Shown here piece by piece: positions 11,793 through 19,723 of a stretch of 37,313 nucleotides of DNA. A model generated the notes under the pieces. The model did not search any database and was not told the DNA's origin. It was given only the letters and a program-made list of their open reading frames with translations. This DNA comes from Pseudomonadota bacterium (GTDB lineage: Bacteria; Pseudomonadota; Alphaproteobacteria; Acetobacterales; Acetobacteraceae). The stretch lies in assembly GCA_021780035.1 (NCBI GenBank), contig JAJXZO010000003.1, positions 1 to 37,313 of the forward strand, read 5' to 3'. Position 1 is the first letter of the stretch. Every line of letters begins with the position of its first letter. Position numbers and translations under genes: made by a program.

Positions 11793-12998
11793 ATGCTCAG
11801 CGTGGAAGAGGCGCGCGCGCGCATTCTCGCCCCCCTCAGGCCCACCACCCCCGAAGTGGTGGCGCTTGCCGAAGCCTGGCAACGCGTGACGGCCGCGCCG
11901 GCCGTCGCGCGGCTCACGCAACCCCCCGCCGCCCTCTCGGCGATGGACGGCTACGCCGTGCGAGGCACCGACGCGAAAGAGGGCGCGAGGTTGCGCGTGG
12001 TCGGCGCCGCACCTGCCGGCCATCCATGGAGGGGCACGCTCGGCCCCGGCGAGGCGCTCAGGCTGTTCACCGGCAGCGTCATGCCCGACGGCGCCGACGC
12101 GGTGCTGATCCAGGAGAACGCAAGCGCCGAGGGCGACACCATCACCGTGAACAGCGCCGTTGCCGCCGGCGGCCATGTCCGTCGCCGCGGCCAGGACTTC
12201 GCCGAAGGCGAGGTGGTGGTGCCTGCGGACCGGCGGCTGACGGCGCGGCAGGTCGGTCTGCTGGCGGCGGCGAACCACCCCTGGGTAGTCGTGCATCGCC
12301 GCCCCAGGGTGGCGATCCTCTCCACCGGCGACGAACTCGCCCTTCCGGGCGAGCCCATCGGCCCCGGCGGCATCGTTTCCTCCAACTCCCACGCGCTCGC
12401 GGCGGTGGTGCGCGCCTGCGGCGGCGACGCGGTGGTGCTGCCGGTGGCGAAGGACGACGCCGCGGCGCTGGCCGGGGCGGCGGAAGCCGCGCGCGGCATG
12501 GATCTGTTCGTCACCAGCGGCGGGGCAAGCGTCGGCACGCACGACCTGGTGCAGTCCGCCCTCGCCCCGGCGGGGCTCCGGGTCGATTTCTGGAAGATCG
12601 CCATGCGGCCGGGCAAGCCGCTGCTGTTCGGCAGCCTCGGGGGCGTGCCGCTGCTTGGCCTGCCGGGCAACCCGGTTTCCTCCCTGGTCTGTGCGCTGCT
12701 CTTTCTCTGGCCGGCGCTGGAGCGGCTTTCCGGCCTGCCGGCGACGGGCGCGCCCGTCACCCGCGCCACCCTTGCCGCACCCTTGCGCGCGAACGATGCG
12801 CGTGCCGACCATTTGCGCGGCACGCTCGATGAAGCTCCGGACGGCACGCTCCGCGTCACCGCCTTTCCGCGCCAGGATTCCGCGCTGCTGCGCCTGCTCG
12901 CCGATGCCGAGGCGCTGATTCTGCGCCCGCCGCACGCCCCGGCGGCGAGCGCGGGAGAGGACGTGAAGGTGATCCGCCTCGATCGCCTGGGGTTGTAG
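11793..12998 (+). CDS. moeA: Molybdopterin molybdenumtransferase MoeA
   Basis: A 401-residue enzyme inserting molybdate into adenylated molybdopterin. Domains in order: N-terminal domains with SAMDGYAVRG and the RLFTGSVMPDGADAV loop; the MogA-like domain with VAILSTGDEL, ISSNSHAL-type sequence IVSSNSHAL, VTSGGASVGTHD and MRPGKPLLFG; LLGLPGNPVSSLV; then the C-terminal beta domain. Length is normal. It ends 118 nt before lexA and is the last gene of the ppiD-trp-moa cluster. Confidence 0.97.
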   Translation: MLSVEEARARILAPLRPTTPEVVALAEAWQRVTAAPAVARLTQPPAALSAMDGYAVRGTDAKEGARLRVVGAAPAGHPWRGTLGPGEALRLFTGSVMPDGADAVLIQENASAEGDTITVNSAVAAGGHVRRRGQDFAEGEVVVPADRRLTARQVGLLAAANHPWVVVHRRPRVAILSTGDELALPGEPIGPGGIVSSNSHALAAVVRACGGDAVVLPVAKDDAAALAGAAEAARGMDLFVTSGGASVGTHDLVQSALAPAGLRVDFWKIAMRPGKPLLFGSLGGVPLLGLPGNPVSSLVCALLFLWPALERLSGLPATGAPVTRATLAAPLRANDARADHLRGTLDEAPDGTLRVTAFPRQDSALLRLLADAEALILRPPHAPAASAGEDVKVIRLDRLGL

Positions 12999-13016
12999 CG
13001 GCACCACGCAAACTGC

Positions 13017-13045
13017 TTGACGCGGCAGCGGAAATCTCTCTACAC
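13017..13045 (+). promoter_or_regulatory. Candidate sigma-70-type promoter for lexA
   Basis: TTGACG at 13017-13022 and CTACAC at 13040-13045 are separated by 17 nt and match the alphaproteobacterial housekeeping pattern (TTGACN with a relaxed -10). This would place the transcript start near 13052, just before the candidate LexA box and about 64 nt before the lexA ATG. This is pattern matching only. Confidence 0.5.
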
Positions 13046-13054
13046 AGGCAGAGC

Positions 13055-13069
13055 GTTGCCTTTTTGTTC
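13055..13069 (+). promoter_or_regulatory. Candidate LexA box (GTTG-N7-GTTC)
   Basis: GTTG at 13055-13058 and GTTC at 13066-13069 are spaced by 7 nt. The alphaproteobacterial LexA operator is the direct repeat GTTC-N7-GTTC, so this is a one-mismatch match. It lies between the putative promoter and the lexA ATG at 13116, where LexA autoregulation is expected. Confidence 0.6.
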
Positions 13070-13115
13070 CATCCTGCCCGCCACTGCGACCGCGCCGTTA
13101 CCCGGAGGTGCCTGT

Positions 13116-13823
13116 ATGCTCACGCGCAAGCAGCACGAACTGCTCACCTTCATCGAGCAGCACCTCGCCAGCACCGGATTTTCGCCCAGCTTCGAGGAGA
13201 TGCGCGAAGCTCTGCACCTGCGCTCCAAATCCGGCATCCATCGCCTCATCATGGCACTCGAGGAGCGCGGCTTCCTCCGCCGCCACCATCACCGGGCGCG
13301 GGCGCTGGAAGTCGTCCGCCAGCCGGAAGCCGGCCGGGCCGGCGCGGCCGAGGTCATCGGCGGCTCCGGCTTCGCTCCCAATGTCATCCGCGGCGATTTT
13401 TCCGCCCGCCTCGCCGGCGTGCGCGCCGCCGGAGAGGCGGCGGCGGTGCAACTGCCGCTTTACGGGCGGATCGCGGCGGGCCTGCCGATCGAGGCGCTGC
13501 GAGACAACGTTACACAGTTGGAGGTGCCGCTCGCGCTCCTCGGCAGTGGCGAGCACTTCGCCCTCGAAGTGGCCGGCGAATCGATGCGCGACGCCGGCAT
13601 CCTCGACGGCGATCTGGTGGTCATCCGCCGCGGCGAGTCCGCGGAAACCGGCCAGATCGTGGTGGCGCTGATAGACGACTCGGAAGTGACGCTGAAGCGC
13701 CTGCGCCGGCGCGGCAATTCCATCGCGCTGGAAGCGGCGAATACCGCCTTCGAGACCCGCATCTTCCCGGCCGAACGGGTGAAGGTGCAGGGCCGCCTGG
13801 TGGCGCTCCTCCGCCGCTACTAG
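13116..13823 (+). CDS. lexA: LexA repressor / SOS-response autoprotease
   Basis: A 235-residue protein with an N-terminal winged helix ([20 protein letters not shown], then [21 protein letters not shown]) and a C-terminal S24 peptidase domain. The Ala121-Gly122 cleavage bond lies in [11 protein letters not shown], with Ser156 ([13 protein letters not shown]) and Lys194 (SEVTLKRL) as the dyad. RecA-stimulated self-cleavage lifts repression of DNA-repair genes. The long linker before the peptidase domain is typical of alphaproteobacterial LexA. ATG 13116 was chosen for the GGAGGT Shine-Dalgarno at 13104-13109 and the canonical MLTRKQ start; longer frames upstream would cover the promoter. Confidence 0.97.
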   Translation: MLTRKQHELLTFIEQHLASTGFSPSFEEMREALHLRSKSGIHRLIMALEERGFLRRHHHRARALEVVRQPEAGRAGAAEVIGGSGFAPNVIRGDFSARLAGVRAAGEAAAVQLPLYGRIAAGLPIEALRDNVTQLEVPLALLGSGEHFALEVAGESMRDAGILDGDLVVIRRGESAETGQIVVALIDDSEVTLKRLRRRGNSIALEAANTAFETRIFPAERVKVQGRLVALLRRY

Positions 13824-13864
13824 GGATACGCGCGGGGGCTTCCCGGCGCCGGGTGCGCTGCGTC

Positions 13865-14587
13865 TCAGGCGCGGAGTGCCGCGCGATGCGCCTCCGCCAG
13901 TTCCGCCATGGACGTGAAGCGGAACGCGCACTGCGGCATGTCCCCCGGATGCATGGTGGCGCCGAACCCCTCCTCCGCATGACGGCGGTGGATCCAGCAG
14001 TTGGCAAGGCCGAGCCGGTTCGCCGGCGCGTGATCATGGAACAGGCTTTCCGCCGTGTGCAGAATATCGTGCCTCGTCACGCCCAGGGTTTGCAGCTTTT
14101 CCAGCATATACTCGAAATTGCGCTCCGAGGGCTTGTAGGAGCCGATGTCCTCGGCGGTGTAGATGGCGTCGAAGGTCACGCCGAGCCTCGCGTTCGAGGT
14201 GGCGAAGCTTCGGTTGTCCACATTCGAGAGGATCACCAGCTTGTAGTGCCGTTTCAGGTAGCGCAGCGCCTCGGCGCTGTCGGGAAACGCCGGCCAGTCC
14301 CCGATCGACCGCCCGTAGGCCCCGCACTCGGCGTTGCTCGCTGCCACCCCCCATTCCTCGGCGAGGCGCTTGTAGACGACGGGCAGGATCTCCCGGTAAC
14401 GCCTGCCCGGCGTCCAGCGCTGCTGGCTCGATTCGTGGCGCGCGTGCGCCTGTAAAATCTCGTCGCGGCCGAGTGGCCGGGAAACACGCGAGGTCAGGGG
14501 CGCGAGAGCGGCGATCATCCCGCTCTCCCAGTCGATCAGCGTGCCGTAGCAGTCGAAGGTGAGCGCCTTGAAGTCGGTCAGCTTCAT
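13865..14587 (-). CDS. Haloacid dehalogenase-like hydrolase (HAD type II, L-2-haloacid dehalogenase family)
   Basis: A 240-residue HAD hydrolase. Motif I is TFDCYGTLIDW with nucleophile Asp12; motif II is ILSNVDN (Ser121-Asn122); motif III is the Lys152 region GSYKPSERNF; motif IV is probably in HTAESLFHDHAPANRLGL. This layout matches the haloacid dehalogenase type II subfamily, whose true substrates are often unknown. The start ATG at 14587 has GAGGAT about 5 nt upstream. It converges with lexA (41-nt gap) and lies 118 nt downstream of azlD on the same strand. The substrate cannot be deduced from sequence. Confidence 0.9.
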   Translation of the reverse strand: MKLTDFKALTFDCYGTLIDWESGMIAALAPLTSRVSRPLGRDEILQAHARHESSQQRWTPGRRYREILPVVYKRLAEEWGVAASNAECGAYGRSIGDWPAFPDSAEALRYLKRHYKLVILSNVDNRSFATSNARLGVTFDAIYTAEDIGSYKPSERNFEYMLEKLQTLGVTRHDILHTAESLFHDHAPANRLGLANCWIHRRHAEEGFGATMHPGDMPQCAFRFTSMAELAEAHRAALRA

Positions 14588-14705
14588 GGGGATCCTCGCA
14601 GTTCTTCCGTGGCGATGCGGCCCGGCCGCGGGAATGAAACTCCGAAAACGGCGCATGCGGCGCCAATTCCGCGCCGAAGCGCCGCAGAATCTGCCGGGCG
14701 CGCCC

Positions 14706-15005
14706 TCACGGCAGCACCGCGCGCAGCACCGCCGCCGCGGCGACGCCGATCAGCACCGTCGGCAGCATCGGCAACCGTATCGAGGCGGCGACGGTCGCAC
14801 CCAGCGCCAGCAGGCCCGCGGGCGAGGAGGTAACGAAAAAGGGCGCGATCACCGAGATCAGTACGCATCCCGGCGCGGCATGCAGCAAAGCCCGCGCGCG
14901 GGGCGAAAGCCGGCGATTGCGCAGCGCGACATAACCGAGGCCGCGCGTCGAGTAGGTTGCCGCCAGCATCAGCACAATGGTGAGGAGGGTCTGGGCGTGC
15001 AGCAT
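14706..15005 (-). CDS. azlD: AzlD family small membrane subunit of branched-chain amino-acid exporter
   Basis: A 99-residue protein with three to four hydrophobic stretches (TLLTIVLMLAAT, ALLHAAPGCVLISVIAPFF, AGLLALGATVAAS, MLPTVLIGVAAAAVL), the size and pattern of AzlD. It partners with AzlC in export of branched-chain or related amino acids in the inner membrane. Its ATG at 15003-15005 shares one base with the azlC stop (TGATG), implying coupled translation. A GC-rich inverted repeat at about 14657-14685 beyond its stop might help end transcription, but it lacks a T tract. Confidence 0.9.
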   Translation of the reverse strand: MLHAQTLLTIVLMLAATYSTRGLGYVALRNRRLSPRARALLHAAPGCVLISVIAPFFVTSSPAGLLALGATVAASIRLPMLPTVLIGVAAAAVLRAVLP

Positions 15006-15733
15006 CAGGCCCGCTCCGCCGTCACGCCGGCCGCCAGCAAGCCACAGGCGGCACCGACGGGCACGTACCAGCCGCCGGGAACCAGCAGATACGTCGTGCC
15101 GGCGGCGATAAGGCTCGCGACCCACGGGGCGGCGGCGCGCGGCCCGCGCCACAGGCCACGCAGCAGCACGATGAAGAGCGCCGGAAACGCCATGTCGAGG
15201 CCGACGGCGCGGACATCGCCCAGCACCGGCCCCACCAGGGCGCCGGCCGTGGTGGAAACCACCCAGGAGACGTAAAGGAACAGCGCTCCGCCCAGGTAAT
15301 AGGGCAGGCTGAGTAGCGGGCCCCTTCCGGCCTCCGCGCGCCTCTCGGCGTCGGTGAGCCCGAGTGCCCAGGCCTCGTCGCACATCAGGAACAGCACCAG
15401 CGGCACGGCGCGTCTCGGCAGGCGCCCGAGATAGCGGGCGAAGGTCGCCCCCATCAGGATGTGGCGGCTGTTGACCAGGAAGGTGACGGCGACAATCAGC
15501 AGGATGTGCGGCGGCGACGTCCACAGGCCGATGGCAGCGAACTCCGAGCCGCCGGCGAAATTGAGGCCGGTCAGCAGCGGCACTTCCACCGGGCTGAACC
15601 CCTTGCGGGCGGCCTCGTCGCCCAGCACCAGCGCGGCCGGCACGAAGCTGAGTGCGAAGGGAAGCGCCGCCACGAGTCCCCGGCGGAACTCCGCGGCCGC
15701 TGCCGGGGCGGTGCCGGCTGGCCTGGCGCTCAA
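15005..15733 (-). CDS. azlC: AzlC family branched-chain amino-acid exporter, large subunit
   Basis: A 242-residue inner-membrane protein with the AzlC signature region FRRGLVAALPFALSFVPAALVLG, SGLNFAGGSEFA-like TGLNFAGGSEFAAIGLW, VNSRHILMGATFARYL and FLMCDEAWAL. Substrates of the family are branched-chain amino acids and analogues; the true substrate here is unknown. I placed the start at a TTG (15731-15733) overlapping the pssA stop as TTGA, which gives normal family length. A GTG at 15673 is an alternative, and no ATG lies near the expected N-terminus. Coupling to pssA and azlD suggests one transcript psd-pssA-azlC-azlD. Confidence 0.88.
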   Translation of the reverse strand: MSARPAGTAPAAAAEFRRGLVAALPFALSFVPAALVLGDEAARKGFSPVEVPLLTGLNFAGGSEFAAIGLWTSPPHILLIVAVTFLVNSRHILMGATFARYLGRLPRRAVPLVLFLMCDEAWALGLTDAERRAEAGRGPLLSLPYYLGGALFLYVSWVVSTTAGALVGPVLGDVRAVGLDMAFPALFIVLLRGLWRGPRAAAPWVASLIAAGTTYLLVPGGWYVPVGAACGLLAAGVTAERA

Positions 15734-16608
15734 GCCTGCTCGCGCGGCGCGGCGGACGCCTCGGCAGCCAGTTCGGCCTCCGCCTCGCGCCGCAGCCGGC
15801 GATAGCTGCGCACGGAAAACGGCAGCATGCCGAGGTAGATGACGCCGCCCGCCGCCAGCGCCGCCCACGGGTCGGTTACCAGCAGCGCGGCGAACAACCC
15901 GGTGCCGAGCAGCAGCGGCAGCACGTAGTTCGCCGGCACCTTAAAATTCTTGAAGCTCCACACCGGCAGGGTGGAAACCAGCAGCAGCGCGACGCCGATC
16001 AGCACGGCGGCGACGAGCGGCGGGAACTGCGACAGACGCAGCAGCCAGCCGATGCCGAGCGCCTTCGCCTCCAGCCCGAGGAACAGCGGGAACAGCACGA
16101 GCCCCGCCCCCGCCGGCGCAGGCACGCCGGTGAAGAAATTGTAGGCATAGGCCGGGTGCGGCACGTCCAGCATGGCGTTGAAGCGGGCGAGTCTCAGCGC
16201 CATGCACACGGCGAACATCAGGCAGGGGACATAGCCAAAGCCGTGCGCCACCTGCAGCGACCACAAATAAAGAATGATCGAGGGCGCCACGCCGAAGCAG
16301 AGGAAATCGGCCAGGCTGTCGAACTCCGCGCCGAAGCGCGACACCGCCTTCAGCAGCCGGGCGATGCGGCCGTCCAGCCCGTCGATGCAGGCCGCGACCA
16401 GGATCGCCACCGCCGCCGCGCCGAACTTGGCCTCGAGACCGAAGCGGATGGCGGTGAGCCCGGCGCACAGGCCGAGCATGGTAAGCAGGTTCGGGATGAT
16501 GCGGTTGAACGACGGCCCCTTGAAGCGTGGCCGGCGGCGGTGGAACCGCCGGCGCAGCATGCCGATGGGAACGGCAACCGGACGCGGCTTCGGCTCGGGC
16601 GCGGGCAT
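15730..16608 (-). CDS. pssA: CDP-diacylglycerol--serine O-phosphatidyltransferase
   Basis: A 292-residue multi-pass membrane enzyme making phosphatidylserine from CDP-diacylglycerol and serine. The CDP-alcohol phosphotransferase signature DG-x2-AR-x8-G-x3-D-x3-D is intact, starting at DGRIARLL and ending FDSLAD (about residues 79-101). An Arg-rich N-terminal tail precedes the first helix, and the C-terminus is charged and Ala/Glu-rich. Its ATG shares a base with the psd stop (TGATG at 16606-16610). The pair psd-pssA gives phosphatidylethanolamine synthesis. Confidence 0.96.
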   Translation of the reverse strand: MPAPEPKPRPVAVPIGMLRRRFHRRRPRFKGPSFNRIIPNLLTMLGLCAGLTAIRFGLEAKFGAAAVAILVAACIDGLDGRIARLLKAVSRFGAEFDSLADFLCFGVAPSIILYLWSLQVAHGFGYVPCLMFAVCMALRLARFNAMLDVPHPAYAYNFFTGVPAPAGAGLVLFPLFLGLEAKALGIGWLLRLSQFPPLVAAVLIGVALLLVSTLPVWSFKNFKVPANYVLPLLLGTGLFAALLVTDPWAALAAGGVIYLGMLPFSVRSYRRLRREAEAELAAEASAAPREQA

Positions 16609-17279
16609 CAGGCGCCGAGGTCGGCGATCACCGTCTCGCCGCCGATCATCGTCTGCCCGACGGCCACCAGCGGCGCCACCCCCTCGGGGAGGTAAAGCTC
16701 GGTGCGGCTGCCGAAGCGGATGATGCCGAAGCGCTGTCCGGCCTCGACGCGCTCGCCCTCGTGCACGTCGCACAGCACGCGCCGCGCCACGAGCCCGGCG
16801 ATCTGCACCACCACCACGTCGCGGCCGTCCTCGAGGCCCACCGCCAGGGCGTTGCGCTCGTTGTCGGTGCTCGCCTTGTCGAGGCTGGCGCTCAGGTACT
16901 TCCCGTGCCGGTAGGCGATGCGCTTCACCGTGCCCGCCACCGGCATGCGGTTCACGTGCACGTTCAGTACGGAGAGGAAGATCGCCACGCGCGGACGCGG
17001 CGTCTCGCCAAGGCCGAGCTCAGGCGGCGGCACCGCGGCATCGACCACGAGCACGCGGCCGTCGGCCGGCGCCAGCGCGAGATTTGCCCGCGGCGGCGGC
17101 ACCCGCTCGGGATCGCGGAAGAAATACAGGCAGGCCAGCGCGAACGCTCCCCCGATCCAGGCGAGCCAGTGCGCGAAGGCCAGGCCGGCGAGAAAGGCGA
17201 GCGCGCCTGCCAGGATGAACCCGTGGCCGGCGGGATGCGGCGGCGCGAAGGAATGACGCAGCGTTTCGGTGATGGTCAT
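16608..17279 (-). CDS. psd: Phosphatidylserine decarboxylase (short, PSD-A type)
   Basis: A 223-residue proenzyme with two N-terminal hydrophobic helices (about 20-52), then YFFRDPER, PADGRVLVVD, FLSVLNVHVNRMP and the self-cleavage site RFGSRTEL, where Gly190-Ser191 is cut to give the pyruvoyl beta/alpha chains. It converts phosphatidylserine to phosphatidylethanolamine at the inner membrane. Length matches the archaeal/alphaproteobacterial short class. It heads the unit psd-pssA-azlC-azlD, and the 83-nt gap to the divergent gene at 17363 should hold its promoter. Confidence 0.97.
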   Translation of the reverse strand: MTITETLRHSFAPPHPAGHGFILAGALAFLAGLAFAHWLAWIGGAFALACLYFFRDPERVPPPRANLALAPADGRVLVVDAAVPPPELGLGETPRPRVAIFLSVLNVHVNRMPVAGTVKRIAYRHGKYLSASLDKASTDNERNALAVGLEDGRDVVVVQIAGLVARRVLCDVHEGERVEAGQRFGIIRFGSRTELYLPEGVAPLVAVGQTMIGGETVIADLGA

Positions 17280-17362
17280 GGCGCTTCCAGAGCCCAGCGG
17301 GACAGAACGTTTATGGATGCTTCATCCCCGCGCGGCAAGCTCGGCCTCGCCATCCGGAGGCG

Positions 17363-17875
17363 ATGATGCCGCTCGACGCACCATTCAGGCTCGGTCCGTT
17401 CACCGTCGATGCCGCTGGCGGGCTTTCTCCCGGCACTGCCGACCGCTTCCCCTCCTTCCGTCTTTGCTGGCGGGGTCAGACCGTGCACGCGCGGCTCGCC
17501 AACCGGGCTGCCGGTGGCGGCGCGCTCGCACTCAGGGCCGTGCTCGGCAGGGTGCGCAGCACCGGTCAGCCGGGGTGTCCGGCCACGGCGCCGAGGCAGA
17601 GCGCCTTCGCCGCCTTGCGCGCCCTGCCGCCCCTGCTGCCCGGCGGCTGGAGCGCCGGGCTGCTGCCCGACCACCGCATCTGGATAGAGACACAGGAACA
17701 CATGGCGCTCCCCACCGGGGTCGAGCGCCTGGTCGCCCAGCTCGCCCTCTTCCTGTTGCGGCTCGCGCCCTACCTCGACTGGCTGACCGAGGGCGCGGGC
17801 TTCGAGCCGGCGGCCGAACCCTTCCCCGCCGCGGATGCGGCCGGCGGCGGCAGCCGGAACACTTGGCCCGGATAG
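17363..17875 (+). CDS. Hypothetical protein, conserved-looking, no known domain recognised
   Basis: A 170-residue soluble-looking protein. It starts with LGPFTVDAAGGLSPG and RFPSFRLCWRGQTVHARL, has an Ala/Arg/Leu-rich middle (AALRALPPLLPGGWSAGLLPDHRIWIE) and a hydrophobic helix LVAQLALFLLRLAPYLDWL near 126-144. A CGGAGGCG Shine-Dalgarno-like run sits just before the ATG pair at 17363/17366. It fills an otherwise empty 490-nt interval and shows normal codon bias, which supports a real gene. Its last 106 nt overlap the 3' end of the LysM gene on the other strand. No function is assigned. Confidence 0.7.
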   Translation: MMPLDAPFRLGPFTVDAAGGLSPGTADRFPSFRLCWRGQTVHARLANRAAGGGALALRAVLGRVRSTGQPGCPATAPRQSAFAALRALPPLLPGGWSAGLLPDHRIWIETQEHMALPTGVERLVAQLALFLLRLAPYLDWLTEGAGFEPAAEPFPAADAAGGGSRNTWPG

Positions 17876-18873
17876 ATCAGGTTCGGGTTGCGGATCTGGT
17901 CGCGGTTCGCCTGGTAGATCACCGTGTATTCGATGCCGTGGCCATAGGTGCTGCGTGCGATCCGCCACAGGCATTGCCCCGGCTGCACCACCACGCGACC
18001 CGCCGGCACCGTCGCGGCGGCCAGGGTGCTGCGCTCGACCGGCACCTCGATGCGGGCGATCACCTTGCCGCTGCCGTCGGCGGCCAGCGCGTCGAGCCGA
18101 AGCCTGTGCTCGCCCGGCGCAACCGCCCCCGGCGCCGGCACGAACTGCCAGCGCCCGTCCGCGCCGGCCTCCGTCTCGCCCAGCAGGGCATTGTCCACGT
18201 AGAGCCGCACGTGCACGCCCTTGGGCGCGGTGCCGGCGAAGCGGATGTTGCCTTGCTCGTCGTAGGTGATGGCGCCGAGCCCGAGCGTGCCCGGCGGGGT
18301 CTGGCCTCCGCCCGGCGCCTCCAGCAGGTGCGGCGCGGCATTCGGCGGCATCAGCACCGCAACCGCCGACCCGGCCGCCGGCGCGGCCGCCGTTCCCGGC
18401 ACCAGCACCGCAACCGGCGTGTTGCCGGCGGTTTGCGTGCCTTCTGGGGACTTTTCGGTGAGCGTCAACTCGTGCGAGCCGGGTTCCAGCGGCGCCTTCA
18501 GGATGATGACGAACTGGCCCTCGACGTTGGCCTTCGCGCTCCCGACGGCCGCGCCGTTGTCGTTCACGGTCACGTCCGCCCCGGGTGCGGCACGCCCGGC
18601 GATCACCGTCTCGCCCCGCTTCGTCACGCGGACGACGTCGAAACTCGGCGCCGGCACGGGCTTCGCGGCCACCGCCGGCGCGAAAGCGGGAACCGGAGCG
18701 GCTTTCTGCTCGGCGGGAGCGGCGGGCTGCGGCGCCGCCGGGGCGGCCGGCTTCGCCGCCTCCGTCGCCGCCGGCGGACGAACGGGCGTCGGCGCCGGCA
18801 TCTCGCGCCACCAAAGGAATGCGCCTGCCAGCACCAGCAGCACCAAGCCCGACAACAGCGGCCAGCGCGACAT
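17770..18873 (-). CDS. LysM domain protein with N-terminal membrane anchor and Ig-like region
   Basis: A 367-residue protein. Residues 1-20 (MSRWPLLSGLVLLVLAGAFLWW region) form a signal anchor, followed by a long Pro/Ala-rich linker, a beta-rich Ig-like segment (FDVVRVTKRGETVIAGRA to about SPEGTQTAG) repeated in a looser form, and a C-terminal LysM near 310-355 (VVQPGQCLWRIARSTYG ending NPNLIYPGQVFRLP). LysM binds peptidoglycan, so a periplasmic cell-wall-associated role is likely. ATG 18873 is preceded by GGAGGG at 9 nt; the ATG at 18894 is a weaker alternative. It is divergent from the cytochrome b561 gene across 150 nt. Confidence 0.9.
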   Translation of the reverse strand: MSRWPLLSGLVLLVLAGAFLWWREMPAPTPVRPPAATEAAKPAAPAAPQPAAPAEQKAAPVPAFAPAVAAKPVPAPSFDVVRVTKRGETVIAGRAAPGADVTVNDNGAAVGSAKANVEGQFVIILKAPLEPGSHELTLTEKSPEGTQTAGNTPVAVLVPGTAAAPAAGSAVAVLMPPNAAPHLLEAPGGGQTPPGTLGLGAITYDEQGNIRFAGTAPKGVHVRLYVDNALLGETEAGADGRWQFVPAPGAVAPGEHRLRLDALAADGSGKVIARIEVPVERSTLAAATVPAGRVVVQPGQCLWRIARSTYGHGIEYTVIYQANRDQIRNPNLIYPGQVFRLPPPAASAAGKGSAAGSKPAPSVSQSR

Positions 18874-19023
18874 TTGCGCATGCCCTCCATGCATTCGCGT
18901 TGCCGCACCCTAGGCCGCGCCGATCATATCGGCAATGTTCCTTAACAACGCACGGTCCGGCTCGCGCGGCGCACGCGGGCACGGCAGAATGCCTCCGCCG
19001 ATTCCAGCCGAAAGGTCCGCCGC

Positions 19024-19716
19024 ATGGCCCTCCGCGACTTCAGCCGCACGCTGCTCCTGCCCATGCGCGTCTGGGACGGACCGACGCGGCTGTTCCACTG
19101 GGCGATCGCGCTGAACGTCGCCGCCAGCGCAGTGCTCGCCGAACTCGGCTGGATGCGGGCGCACCGCATCGCCGGCCTCGTCGCCCTCGGCCTGCTGGTG
19201 TTCCGCATCATCTGGGGCTTCGCCGGCAGCGAGACCTCACGCTTCCGGCAGATGCTCGCCTCGCCGGCGGAGGTGGCGCGCCATCTCGGGAGCTTCGGCG
19301 GGCGCGCGCCCGATACCTCGGTCGGCCCCACCCCGCTGAACGGCTGGTTCGGCGTCCTGCTTCTGCTCCTGCTCGCCGTGCAGATCGTCTCCGGACTCGG
19401 CAATCCCGGACGCTCGGCGGCCGGGGGCGCCTTTGCCGGGCCGCTCGCCGCGCACCTCGGCCCCGCGCTCGCCCATGCCTGCACCATCGTGCACGACGCC
19501 GCCTTCCGGGTGCTGTTGGCGGCGATCGCGCTGCACGTCCTGGTGGTGATCGCCTACGCGGTGATGAAACGGCAGGATCTGGTCCGGCCGATGGTCACCG
19601 GCCGCAAGCGCCTGCCGGGCACCACCCGCCAGCCGCGCATGGCCAGCTTCCTGCTCGCCTTCGTCACCGCCCTGCTCGCCGCGGGAATCGCCCTGCTGGT
19701 CGCCCTGCTCGCGTAG
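19024..19716 (+). CDS. Cytochrome b561-type membrane cytochrome b
   Basis: A 230-residue integral membrane protein with about four transmembrane helices and the layout of the bacterial Ni/Fe-hydrogenase-cytochrome-b/b561 superfamily: VWDGPTRLFHWAIALN with heme-ligand His near residue 25, a second His in MRAHRIAGL, and HACTIVHDAAF / ALHVLVVIAYAVM carrying the later His residues. A fifth hydrophobic tail (SFLLAFVTALLAAGIALLVALLA) ends the protein. It probably transfers electrons between quinol and periplasmic cytochrome c. It faces a cytochrome c-prime gene 7 nt away, so a functional link is likely though they are convergent. AAAGGT upstream supports ATG 19024. Confidence 0.88.
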   Translation: MALRDFSRTLLLPMRVWDGPTRLFHWAIALNVAASAVLAELGWMRAHRIAGLVALGLLVFRIIWGFAGSETSRFRQMLASPAEVARHLGSFGGRAPDTSVGPTPLNGWFGVLLLLLLAVQIVSGLGNPGRSAAGGAFAGPLAAHLGPALAHACTIVHDAAFRVLLAAIALHVLVVIAYAVMKRQDLVRPMVTGRKRLPGTTRQPRMASFLLAFVTALLAAGIALLVALLA

Positions 19717-19723
19717 GCCGCGC

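Noticed and set aside
13842-13853. Perfect 12-nt palindrome CCCGGCGCCGGG between lexA and the HAD gene
   Set aside because: It has no loop and no T tract, so it makes a poor terminator, and such GC palindromes are common at this base composition.
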